Source: an uncultured Parvularculaceae bacterium (GTDB lineage: Bacteria > Pseudomonadota > Alphaproteobacteria > Caulobacterales > Parvularculaceae). Taken from it: 64,000 nt of DNA. The notes below the pieces were generated by a model. That model did not search any database, was not told the DNA's origin, and worked only from the letters and a program-made list of their open reading frames with translations. A program made the position numbers and the translations under genes. Location: contig CAMYLZ010000008.1 of the NCBI GenBank assembly GCA_947259375.1, positions 90,534 to 154,533 of the forward strand, in the 5' to 3' direction. Shown piece by piece: positions 10,101 to 17,012 of this stretch (position 1 is the first letter of the stretch; every line of letters starts with the position of its first letter).

Positions 10101-10355
10101 ATGCCGACGGTCGTCGCCCTCGCCTGGGGCGTATTCTTCGCGATGTTCGTCACGTTGCTATTCGTGCCGGCCATGTATGCAGTTGGTGCGGATATCGCCC
10201 GCTTCTACCGCTGGGCATGGACGGGTGTGAAACAGCCCCAGGTCGGCACCGGACATCCGCTGGAGGATGAATTCGGCAACCTGCCGGCGACCGCGCGGGA
10301 CCAGGCTGATTTGTCCGGAAAACGGCGTAATCCCTTGTGGCGGCCCGCAGAGTGA
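7152..10355 (+). CDS. RND family efflux permease (HAE1/AcrB type)
   Basis: 1067 aa, normal length for the family. TM1 lies near the N-terminus ('NSVAANLLMFACIIAGILSF'), followed by a large periplasmic porter domain. The TM2-TM6 block contains 'LLVIGVVVDDAIIVGESIH', where the adjacent Asp pair matches the proton-relay aspartates of AcrB TM4. A second porter domain and a second TM block ('GIGAAAGVVVNDNLVLIDY') complete the duplicated fold. The permease uses proton-motive force to move substrates from the inner membrane or periplasm to the outer-membrane factor encoded two genes upstream. The ATGA overlap with the adaptor implies translational coupling. Confidence 0.95.
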   Translation: MNGLIAWWARNSVAANLLMFACIIAGILSFLRLEREVFPSADFNGATVSVAWPGASPLEIEEQIILRIEEAIADIDGVKHIDSTAREGSAILNVEGIDTIDATRFLNDIKNRIDGISTLPQDAFPPVVSQWRNNNGAVYMALYGDLSERELNRLARDLRDEVAQIPNSSPLVGLWGEMREEVSIEVSEQALRRYGLTFDDVARAIRGSSLNIAAGQVRTETGNIQVAARALADTEEEFSRIVIRQNPDGSILRVSDVARVVDGFEDRKMKRQMNGQPSISIAVDAPETLNIVKLSAAVNKWVEEKNEELDGRANIFVWFDTADLYFARMELVSSNAVIGLVLVLIILILFLRPTVAFWVTVGIAVSFAGAFIFMPAAGVSLNMLSLFAFLLVIGVVVDDAIIVGESIHNQTEEGESGVNAAIIGTQLVAKPVFFAVLTTMIAFLPWLFMSGGTSQFTKHITLTIVFALTFSLVESFFILPSHLAHMKKQNKDGVYYKMQRVFAEGLMDFARNVYRPIIKAALRFRYFTVAGFIVAFAVATALLAQGWISFKFMPEVQGTFISMNVRLPEGASFSRSLQIFDEVEAAADKLKEAKGTVKGGEDFVKAVYIRADEGNVVSYVTIVGADKRKESTQAVAEEFRSYLADIPDAEEINVNYTINDGGPDFAFGIESDNLEELRMATLDVQNYLRTLPGVYDVRNNLQSETPELQISLKPGAERFGLTLAEVSRQVRQAFYGEEVQRLPREGQDVRVMVRYPRSDRESLTTIEAMRVRTADGREVPLSAIADAEFAPSFKRIERRDRTRSARVTAELADDVDRAAVMKKFNQEFVPEWKRRHPEVNLAVRGDAEAQAEFMLEFLSLYGIAFFAMYMLLAIAFGSYWQPLLVMCAIPFGFMGAAFGHFIFGLDFALFSFFGIGAAAGVVVNDNLVLIDYVNRLRAQGEGAFAALVKAGVGRFRPILLTSVTTFVGLLPIMFERSTDAQFLMPTVVALAWGVFFAMFVTLLFVPAMYAVGADIARFYRWAWTGVKQPQVGTGHPLEDEFGNLPATARDQADLSGKRRNPLWRPAE

Positions 10356-10372
10356 GGCCACTGGCGAAGCCA

Positions 10373-10395
10373 GGTGTTAACTATATGTTAACACC
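10373..10395. promoter_or_regulatory. Perfect 9-bp palindrome matching the CtrA consensus
   Basis: GGTGTTAAC and GTTAACACC flank TATAT. The centre reads TTAA-N7-TTAAC, which is the published full CtrA box of Caulobacter-type alphaproteobacteria. No gene start lies directly downstream on either strand, so a regulatory role is uncertain; a transcript-end hairpin is the alternative. Confidence 0.4.
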
Positions 10396-10415
10396 TTGAT
10401 GAGACCTTAATGGCG

Positions 10416-10431
10416 TCTTCTCCCGAGAAGA
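10416..10431. repeat. Perfect 7-bp inverted repeat
   Basis: TCTTCTC and GAGAAGA are separated by only two bases (CC), a geometry better suited to a protein operator than to an RNA hairpin. It lies 20 bp from the CtrA-like palindrome. Confidence 0.4.
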
Positions 10432-10707
10432 TACCCTACCATACCCCACGACAGTGAGTACCGGCCGCGTTTCCCCCAAGCGCGGCCGTCTCGCATATTA
10501 GGCGGTGTTTTGACGTTTCCCCCGGAGGCTGCGGACGACCGCCTCTGCGGCTGCCCCGACCATTCTGGCGATTCGGTGACGGTTTCATGTAGCGCAACGC
10601 CCGCCGCCCCGACCTCATCGTGAAGTCGAAAAAAAACCGCGCAACAAGGCAAAAAAGCATTGGATTCAAACCGCAGCCTTTGCTATATCGCCGCACTCCA
10701 ACGGCGT

Positions 10708-10783
10708 TCCCCGATAGCTCAGTTGGTAGAGCAGCTGACTGTTAATCAGCGGGTCACTGGTTCGAGTCCAGTTCGGGGAGCCA
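10708..10783 (+). tRNA. tRNA-Asn (GTT)
   Basis: 76 nt. Acceptor TCCCCGA/TCGGGGA, D-arm 'AGCTCAGTTGGTAGAGC', anticodon GTT at 10741-10743 in loop CTGTTAA, T-loop GGTTCGAGTCC and an encoded CCA. Confidence 0.96.
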
Positions 10784-11053
10784 TTTTAAATCAACCGTTT
10801 AGAGACACATGAGCGCCCGCTCAAAGCCGGGCGCAACGCCACTTTCTCACCATTTCGCATTAACGCCGAAGAAACTTCATCGGCGCGCCTGACCTCCGCC
10901 CCGTTTGGTCCCTAGCTGAAGAGCGCGCCCGTCAACCGGTGATCCGCTTTCCAACTTGCCCTTGCCCGAAGACGCGGACACACATGCAAAAGCCGCGTTT
11001 CAAAGAAGGGATAAAGGCCAGTTCGATTTCTTCGGGAAACCTCGTTATCGACT

Positions 11054-12286
11054 TCAAAAATCAAACTGCGCGCGGAATAAGACGCCGGTTGCGTTTTCAT
11101 CGGTAACGCCTGCGGTCACAAGGTCCGCAAATTTCGGTTTGAGGCCGGATGTCGATGCGCCAAGGTCAGCATTCGCCTGAAAGAAATTGATTCCCACATG
11201 CGCATAGCGGGTCGGCCACCATTCGGCGCCCACGACATAGGTGTCGAGACTCCCGCCGTTGATTCCGCTATCGTTCAAGTCAATCGTATCCGCGCGCAGA
11301 ACAAGCGCCAATGCGCCCGGCCCGCCTTTGGTGATCGACTTGTCGATTTTCGGACGCGCAAACTTTCCGCCCTTATAGCCGCGACGCCCGCCGAAAAAGA
11401 CCCCGGTCTCAATATATCCGCCGCCAAAAGTCGCGTCGCTGCACGCAGCAGCGGCCCTACATTCCGCGAAGGTCAAACCATATTCGCCTGCCGCCCAAAA
11501 ACGGTTGTGAATTGCCGCCGCTTCAAGACCAAGAAATAGGTCGGAATCGGCAAACCGGCCGGTGCTGATAATTCGGCCGGCATTATTGATGTAGGGTTTT
11601 TGACGATAGCGCAGAGCCGACTGCCCATCGCCGGTCTCGCGGTAACGAAAAGACGCGCCAAGATGTGTGATGGTGTTTTCGCTCTTGATGGGGTTATACG
11701 TTCCGCGTCCGGCGAGCGCAAACCCATCTACAATAGCGTCGCCTTCAATATTTTCTCCGAAAGCGCCGATCGAGAATGTGTGCCGTTCGCCTTTTGCATT
11801 AAGCGCAACACCAAGACGACGATTGAGCTCAAAAGCATCGGTAAAAGCGCCGCGCTCGAAGGTTGAAATAAATCTCGATGACGCCTGCTCCTCTAAGGAG
11901 TTTTGAGTCTTGAATTGGCCAACTTGTATATTCCAGTCGTCAGCCGTCGGCGACCATTTGACATGGGCGTCTTCCAGAATAACGTCACCGTCGTCGCCAA
12001 TATTGATTTCAGCTTTAATCGCCAGCCTGGTTCCAAGTTTTAACCCGGCATTGATGCGAAAGCGCCGCAATTCATCCTGAGAGAATGTGATATCCGCCGC
12101 ATCGGTATCAAAACTCGAATAATCATACATCAGCCGGCCGCCGACTTTGAACTCCCAGCCATCGCCTTCGAAAACAGGCGCCGCATCCCATTTCGAGATG
12201 GTTACTGTCGACGCCTCGTCCTTGGCCAATACTGGGCTGATCGCCAAAGTCGCAATCGCCGCCGTCATTCCGAGTTTTTTGATCAT
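11054..12286 (-). CDS. OprO/OprP-like phosphate-selective porin family protein
   Basis: 410 aa. A 21-residue signal peptide (MIKKLGM...SPVLA) is followed by the porin O/P pattern 'WEFKVGGRLMYDYSSFD', 'ELRRFRINAGLKLGTRLAIKAEINI', 'IQVGQFKTQNSLEEQ' and 'RRLGVALN', ending in the terminal Phe of BamA-assembled barrels. The family forms trimeric outer-membrane channels, often for phosphate or pyrophosphate. A Pho-box-like site (12352-12380) lies 66 bp before the start codon, supporting induction by PhoB under phosphate starvation. Two Cys close together ('ECRAAAACSD') may form a loop disulfide. No terminator is evident downstream. Confidence 0.88.
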   Translation of the reverse strand: MIKKLGMTAAIATLAISPVLAKDEASTVTISKWDAAPVFEGDGWEFKVGGRLMYDYSSFDTDAADITFSQDELRRFRINAGLKLGTRLAIKAEINIGDDGDVILEDAHVKWSPTADDWNIQVGQFKTQNSLEEQASSRFISTFERGAFTDAFELNRRLGVALNAKGERHTFSIGAFGENIEGDAIVDGFALAGRGTYNPIKSENTITHLGASFRYRETGDGQSALRYRQKPYINNAGRIISTGRFADSDLFLGLEAAAIHNRFWAAGEYGLTFAECRAAAACSDATFGGGYIETGVFFGGRRGYKGGKFARPKIDKSITKGGPGALALVLRADTIDLNDSGINGGSLDTYVVGAEWWPTRYAHVGINFFQANADLGASTSGLKPKFADLVTAGVTDENATGVLFRAQFDF

Positions 12287-12351
12287 TTCACGCTCTACAC
12301 CAGCGCCGCCCTGACGACGGCGCGTAATGAGACGCCATATGATGGCATTTC

Positions 12352-12380
12352 ATGACAGGCGCTTTACAGATCGATGACAG
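12352..12380 (-). promoter_or_regulatory. Pho box: three direct repeats
   Basis: On the minus strand the site reads CTGTCAT-4 nt-CTGTAAA-4 nt-CTGTCAT, an exact 11-nt period. PhoB protomers bind 7-bp CTGTCAT-type repeats spaced by 4 bp, so this looks like a Pho box with an extra half-site, just upstream of the porin gene. Confidence 0.8.
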
Positions 12381-12521
12381 AAAAATGAAAGCTCTTTCAA
12401 CATTTCGTTACATAATGAATTGGCGTGTACGCCGGGCGCAACTATGGCTCCAGCCAACAACGGCCCAAGCGTATTTGGTAGCATTGGCTTTGCCGAACCG
12501 CCAAAGGCTAGCGCAGGCTCA

Positions 12522-13415
12522 TTATTTTACAGCCCGCACCAACTGCAATGCGCCCGCGAGCCCTGCATCATCACCGAGCTTCGCCCGCACAATCAGTCTT
12601 TCCGGATCGGTTTCGCCATTGATCAAATAGCCGTTGAGGAACTTGGAGAAATGCTGCCTGGTATTGCGCACCAGCGCCGGTGCATTCATTACGCCTCCAC
12701 CCAGGACAATCCGCTCCAAGCGGAAACAGAGCGTCAGGGTCAGGCATAATTGCGCGAGATACCACCCGGCGATTTCCCAACAATAATCGTCTTCGCTGAG
12801 GTTTTCCAACGGCCCAAATCGATCGATAAGTGCGGGCGCTGAAAGCAATCCCTCAAGGCAGCTTCCGTGAATTTTGCATACCCCTGGATAGTCAATGTCT
12901 ATTTCGTGACGGGTGACGCAAATATGCCCAAGCTCCGGGTGAAATGGCTTCCCCACAAGCGCATCATCAATGACTATACCTACTCCAACCCCTGTGCCGA
13001 TCGTGACATAAGCAGCCTTTGAGGCACCGCAGGCCGCGCCTTGGGCTGTCTCGGCCAACAACGCGGCATTCACATCGGTGTCAAGGACAACTGGCGCGCC
13101 CAGCCGTTCTTCGAACATCGGCTTCAGCCTCGCGCCGCTCCATCCTTTTTTCGGGGTGTTCAAAATACACCCATAATCTTGCGAACCCGGATCGACGTCG
13201 ACCGGGCCGAAACTGGCGACGCCAAGCGCCTCGATCCGCCCGCCCGCTTCTTCCGCCAGCCTTCGCAGCGCCGCACAAGCCGAATCGATCGTTTCTGCCG
13301 GCGCTGTGGTGGCCACCCGCCGCTTGCCAAGCAGCGCGCCGTCGGGGTTCGCTATTCCAACCTTGAAAGTCGTGCCGCCGGCGTCAATACCGGCGATTAA
13401 TGTCGTTTCGGCCAT
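12522..13415 (-). CDS. ROK family fructokinase
   Basis: 297 aa. The ATP-binding motif 'GIDAGGTTFKVG' (residues 9-20), the central 'YVTIGTGVGVGIVI' and the ROK zinc-site region 'PELGHICV...CKIHGSCLEGLLSAPA' match bacterial ROK fructokinases. The HGxCxEG stretch is typical of that subgroup rather than of glucokinases. It would phosphorylate fructose released by the GH68 enzyme encoded nearby. I use ATG at 13415; a TTG lies one codon upstream. It is divergent from the MFS gene, and the palindromic operator between them could control both. Sugar specificity is an inference from subgroup motif and context. Confidence 0.85.
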   Translation of the reverse strand: MAETTLIAGIDAGGTTFKVGIANPDGALLGKRRVATTAPAETIDSACAALRRLAEEAGGRIEALGVASFGPVDVDPGSQDYGCILNTPKKGWSGARLKPMFEERLGAPVVLDTDVNAALLAETAQGAACGASKAAYVTIGTGVGVGIVIDDALVGKPFHPELGHICVTRHEIDIDYPGVCKIHGSCLEGLLSAPALIDRFGPLENLSEDDYCWEIAGWYLAQLCLTLTLCFRLERIVLGGGVMNAPALVRNTRQHFSKFLNGYLINGETDPERLIVRAKLGDDAGLAGALQLVRAVK

Positions 13416-13451
13416 CAAGTCGGGCCTTTCCGTAACACCGCAAGAATATTT

Positions 13452-13465
13452 TGCAATCGATTGTA
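13452..13465. promoter_or_regulatory. LacI-type operator between fructokinase and MFS genes
   Basis: TGCAATCGATTGTA is palindromic around CAATCGATTG and is followed by ATTTTG. The same core plus ATTTTG recurs upstream of the TonB-dependent receptor (19394-19407). The size, central CG and palindromic form fit LacI-family operators; the likely binder is the regulator at 15887-16894. Confidence 0.75.
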
Positions 13466-13522
13466 TTTTGCATTAGCACAAGGTCTGAGGGAAGAAAACA
13501 GCCCCCATAAGGAAACGCCATC

Positions 13523-14764
13523 ATGACGACCGCATCCGCCGAAAGTCGCGCCGGAGGCTACGCCGCAGTCACCGTCCTGACCTTCACCATGTTTTTCATG
13601 TTCGCCATGACGACGGACGCTGTCGGCGAAATTATTCGTCTTGCGAGAGGGGAACTTGGACTGACCAACACCCAGGCAAGCGCATTTCATTGGGCGACGA
13701 TGAGCGCGATCGCCCTGAGCGGTGTTTTCCTTGGATTTCTCGCGGACCGAATGGGGCGAAAATCCGCAATTATCCTTGGCCTCGCCATATATGGCGTCGC
13801 CAGCGCGCTGTTCTTTGCCGGAAATACGTTTTTCGTTTACGTCTCGCTGCTGTTCGTTTCAGGTCTCGCAATCGGCATTTTCAAGACTGCCGCACTGGCG
13901 CTGATCGGCGACATTTCACAGTCCACGGACGATCACACGAAAAAGATGAACACTGTCGAAGGCTTTTTTGGCGTAGGCGCCATCGTCGGCCCTGCACTCG
14001 TTGTCTATCTTGAACAGAATGGGATGAGTTGGCGCTGGCTTTACCTGATCGCCGCTATGCTTTGCGCCGTCATGATCCTCGCCGCCCTTAGGACAAATTA
14101 TCCGCCGACCGTAACCACGGAAACTCGTCCGGCGACATTGGGCAACACGCTGAGATTGCTCTTGAGCCCTTACGCCCTCGGTTTTTCTTTCGCCATCGCG
14201 ATGTATGTAGCGTGCGAAGTCGCAATCTTCGTTTGGTTGCCTACTTTTCTCGAAGGGTTTGAAGGCCCCGATCTCGCGATGATATTCGCCGCTTATGCGG
14301 TCATGATCTTTTTCGTATTGCGCGCGGCCGGCCGGTTTCTCGGGGTCTGGATTCTTGACCGTTTCGATTGGAAGCTCGTCATACTGGTTTTCACCGGCGT
14401 TATTTTCGCTTGTTTTATCCTCAGCGCGATTGGCGGCAAGCAAGTCGCTGTTTTCCTCTTGCCGCTATCCGGATTGTTCATGTCAATGATCTACCCCACG
14501 CTGAACTCCAAGGGCATCAGTTGCTATCCCAAGGGCGATCATGGGGCAGTCGCCGGATTGATCTTGTTCTTTACAGCCTTATCCGCAGCACTGGCGCCGC
14601 TGGCCATGGCGTTTGTCAGCGATCTGTTCGGTGGCGGCGATATGCGCATCGGCTTCGGGCTGGCGACCGGCTTCGCCGCGCTGTTATTCGGCGCCGCGAT
14701 TTTGAACCAGCTATTCGACCCAGCATCGCGCGCCTTGGCCACAGCCAATGAAAACGAATATTAA
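13523..14764 (+). CDS. MFS sugar transporter
   Basis: 413 aa with about 12 predicted membrane segments. The MFS loop 2-3 signature is 'GFLADRMGRKSAIILG', and a further conserved loop reads 'NTVEGFFGVGAIVGPALV'. It lies between an operator and a GH68-like gene, within a locus carrying a fructokinase, a LacI regulator and a TonB-dependent receptor. It is therefore the best candidate for moving sucrose or a short fructoside across the inner membrane. The substrate is inferred from context only. The GH68-like start codon lies 10 nt past this stop, so the two are probably cotranscribed. Confidence 0.85.
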   Translation: MTTASAESRAGGYAAVTVLTFTMFFMFAMTTDAVGEIIRLARGELGLTNTQASAFHWATMSAIALSGVFLGFLADRMGRKSAIILGLAIYGVASALFFAGNTFFVYVSLLFVSGLAIGIFKTAALALIGDISQSTDDHTKKMNTVEGFFGVGAIVGPALVVYLEQNGMSWRWLYLIAAMLCAVMILAALRTNYPPTVTTETRPATLGNTLRLLLSPYALGFSFAIAMYVACEVAIFVWLPTFLEGFEGPDLAMIFAAYAVMIFFVLRAAGRFLGVWILDRFDWKLVILVFTGVIFACFILSAIGGKQVAVFLLPLSGLFMSMIYPTLNSKGISCYPKGDHGAVAGLILFFTALSAALAPLAMAFVSDLFGGGDMRIGFGLATGFAALLFGAAILNQLFDPASRALATANENEY

Positions 14765-14774
14765 AAGCCGAGAG

Positions 14775-15890
14775 ATGATGAAGAACGATCCAAGCGTCGC
14801 CACCCCTGCGCCCTCGCCGCTCGAGTTCCGCAACGGCATTTCGCATCCGGACCTCTGGCTGTGGGATTCATGGACCTGCTGGCTTGAGGGTGAACTGACG
14901 CTGTTTTGCCTTGCGCTCGCACGTCAGAATTCGGCCGGCAGACCCATTGCTCCGGGCGAACGGAACGACTACCCGTTCCATATCCGCCGCTTCATTTCAT
15001 GCGACGAGGGGCAAAGCTGGCGCGATTGCGGCGTCTACCTTGCCGCGCCTGCGCGCATATCCGGCGCCGTAAACCAGAATATCTGGAGCGGCTCGGCGAC
15101 CGTCGATAACGGCGAACTGCTGTTTGGTTTCACCGGTTTGCAGCATTGTGCTTCCTCAAGACAATTCCTGCAGACGCTCTGTATTGCGACAGCGCCGCTG
15201 GATGGGACGCCCCCAAATCTCGACGACGCGATCGTGCTGAGCGATCCGATGGCGGATTATGAAAACATCGTCGCGAAGGGTTACTACATTGCGCCTCGCG
15301 ACATGCTGGGCGCGAATGCCGGCGAAGAAGGCGGCCCCATCCTCGCTTGGCGGGATCCATTTTTGCTGCCGCTCGGCAATGGCGTTTTCGAGGTGTTCTG
15401 GGCGGCGAAAACCGGGCCCGCCGCGCCGGCGATTGGCCATGGCCGTCTGAGGAAAACGGTCGACGGATTTGACCTGGAATATCTCGACCCCATCGTGCCG
15501 CCAGACGCCCATGCCTATACGCAGGCCGAAGTGCCGAAGGTCTATTACGACCATAAACGGGGTGATTATTATCTCTTGCTGTCAACCTGCGATCGGTTGA
15601 GCGAAGAGCAGCCTGACGATGAAGTCTCAAAGGAATTGCGACTGTTCAAAGCGACATCGACGACGGGCCCATGGCGCCCCTACAGCAATGACGGCAGCGT
15701 CTTGCCGGAGCTGGATTGCCTGTTTGGCGGCAGCTTCACCCGACTGGATTTCGATGCAGGCCAAGCAATATTAGTCGCGCCGTTTACGGAAATGGCGGTT
15801 CCGGAGCTTCAATTGACTTTCGCGTCTGCACGCCAGATCAGCCTTAATCAAGAAAGTCCGGTCAGTGACCGCCTTGTCGCAAAATCCTAA
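14775..15890 (+). CDS. GH68-like beta-fructofuranosidase/sucrase (cytoplasmic)
   Basis: 371 aa with the blade motifs of levansucrase-type five-bladed propellers. 'WLWDSW' carries the candidate nucleophile Asp31, followed by 'IWSGSATV' (residues 103-110), 'AWRDPFLL' (transition-state stabiliser Asp194) and 'QAEVPKVYY' (acid/base Glu252). These match the SacB triad in order and spacing. No signal peptide is seen, so the enzyme should act in the cytoplasm on imported sucrose or fructosides, unlike secreted levansucrases, and it is shorter than they usually are. GAGAG precedes the ATG pair at 14775. The stop codon overlaps that of the convergent LacI gene. GH32 or GH43 membership is less likely given the WSGSA and WDSW motifs. 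Confidence 0.82.
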   Translation: MMKNDPSVATPAPSPLEFRNGISHPDLWLWDSWTCWLEGELTLFCLALARQNSAGRPIAPGERNDYPFHIRRFISCDEGQSWRDCGVYLAAPARISGAVNQNIWSGSATVDNGELLFGFTGLQHCASSRQFLQTLCIATAPLDGTPPNLDDAIVLSDPMADYENIVAKGYYIAPRDMLGANAGEEGGPILAWRDPFLLPLGNGVFEVFWAAKTGPAAPAIGHGRLRKTVDGFDLEYLDPIVPPDAHAYTQAEVPKVYYDHKRGDYYLLLSTCDRLSEEQPDDEVSKELRLFKATSTTGPWRPYSNDGSVLPELDCLFGGSFTRLDFDAGQAILVAPFTEMAVPELQLTFASARQISLNQESPVSDRLVAKS

Positions 15891-16894
15891 AGCGTAGATT
15901 TTCGAATAATCAACTCCGTCGGCGTCAAGCGCGAGGTTACTTTCTCCCCGCGAATTTTCCGGACCAGCAAGTCAACGAGCAATTCACCGCCAAGGCTGAT
16001 ATTCTGATCGACGGTGGTGAGCGGCGGCGCTGTCATTGCGGCCTGTCCGACATTGTCGTAACCGACCACAGCAACATCGTCCGGCACGGTAAGGTTTTCC
16101 CCTTTGATCGCATGGATGGCGGCGGATGCAAGAACGTCCGACGCCGCGAACACCGCATCGAATTTGGTTCCCTCGCGCAACAGATTAGCGACATCGCGAA
16201 TTGCGTTTACGGCGCCGAAACTCAACGGCAGGATCAGGCCCGGATCGTGGCTGAGGCCGCACGTTTCATGCGCTTCCTTGAGGCCCTGGTAACGCAGCGC
16301 CACTTCAGGCAATTCGGTGTCGCCGATAAACAGGATCCGCTGGCGCCCTAAAGACAACAAGTGTCGGGCCGCCACCCGCCCGCCATCGACATTATCACTG
16401 CCGACGATCGTATATCGCGCATCTTCAAGCTGGCCGCCCCAGACGACAACCTGATCGGTGGCGTTGGCGAGCGCGTTTAGCCGCTCGGCGCGGCCCGCTT
16501 GTCCGATAATGATCAGGCCATCGACTTTGCCAGTGCGCAACAACCTGCTTTCGGCCACTTTCTCATCGCTTTGCGGAATTGTGAGCAACAAGTCGTAATC
16601 GCGTTTTGCCGCGGCGTTGGAAATCGCGCCGACCATTTCAAGGTAGAACGGATCCGAAATGGTCTGCCCCCGCACAGGATCGATCGGCACAACGATCCCC
16701 AGCGTCTGCGTGGACTGGCGTCTGAGATTGCGCGCCGCCACGTTTATTTCATAGCCCATTTGCGCCGCAATGTTGCGGACGTGGTCTTTTGTACGTTGTT
16801 TGACAAGCGGGCTGTCGTTGAGCGCGCGAGAAACCGTCGAGATATCGACATTCGCCGCCCGCGCCAATTCAGCCATGGTCACTTTTCGAGGCAC
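15887..16894 (-). CDS. LacI family transcriptional regulator
   Basis: About 335 aa from GTG. The N-terminal HTH and hinge read 'VTMAELARAANVDISTVSRALND' and 'AARNLRRQSTQTLGIVVP'. A periplasmic-binding-like sensor domain follows, ending 'LTTVDQNISLGGELLVDLLV', typical of LacI/GalR repressors. The GTG at 16894 gives the usual short lead before the HTH. An ATG at 16948 would start inside the upstream terminator's T-run and is unlikely. The protein is expected to bind the CAATCGATTG palindromes at 13452 and 19394 and to respond to a locus sugar or its phosphate. It converges on the GH68-like gene with overlapping stop codons. Confidence 0.88.
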   Translation of the reverse strand: MPRKVTMAELARAANVDISTVSRALNDSPLVKQRTKDHVRNIAAQMGYEINVAARNLRRQSTQTLGIVVPIDPVRGQTISDPFYLEMVGAISNAAAKRDYDLLLTIPQSDEKVAESRLLRTGKVDGLIIIGQAGRAERLNALANATDQVVVWGGQLEDARYTIVGSDNVDGGRVAARHLLSLGRQRILFIGDTELPEVALRYQGLKEAHETCGLSHDPGLILPLSFGAVNAIRDVANLLREGTKFDAVFAASDVLASAAIHAIKGENLTVPDDVAVVGYDNVGQAAMTAPPLTTVDQNISLGGELLVDLLVRKIRGEKVTSRLTPTELIIRKSTL

Positions 16895-16945
16895 AATCTT
16901 CCCGTCCGCTTCGCATTCCGAATCGCGCCGCGCAATTATAGCCCA

Positions 16946-16982
16946 CAAAAAAGGGCTGCTCCAAGCCTTGTTGGAGCAGCCC
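16946..16982 (-). terminator. Strong Rho-independent terminator of the TonB-dependent receptor gene
   Basis: A perfect 12-bp stem (GGGCTGCTCCAA/TTGGAGCAGCCC) with a 6-nt loop is followed on the minus strand by TTTTTT. It separates the receptor from the lacI-type gene. Confidence 0.92.
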
Positions 16983-17012
16983 GCGCAATCTGTATTTTAA
17001 CGGTCGGTGAGA

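Larger units (their letters stand above)
10356..10707. other. Gene-free stretch with inverted repeats
   Basis: These 352 bases lie between the permease stop and tRNA-Asn, with no convincing coding frame on either strand. They hold three inverted repeats: 10373-10395, 10416-10431, and a GC-rich 8-bp stem CGGCCGCG/CGCGGCCG at 10462-10488. None has a T-run typical of a terminator. The last ~50 bases should carry the tRNA promoter. Confidence 0.6.

Noticed and set aside
10410..10457. 15-codon plus-strand peptide after the CtrA-like palindrome
   Set aside because: No ribosome-binding site is visible and the length gives no coding evidence.
10436..10696. 86-codon minus-strand frame upstream of tRNA-Asn
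   Set aside because: Arg/Gly-rich with no recognisable motif; overlaps the inverted repeats.
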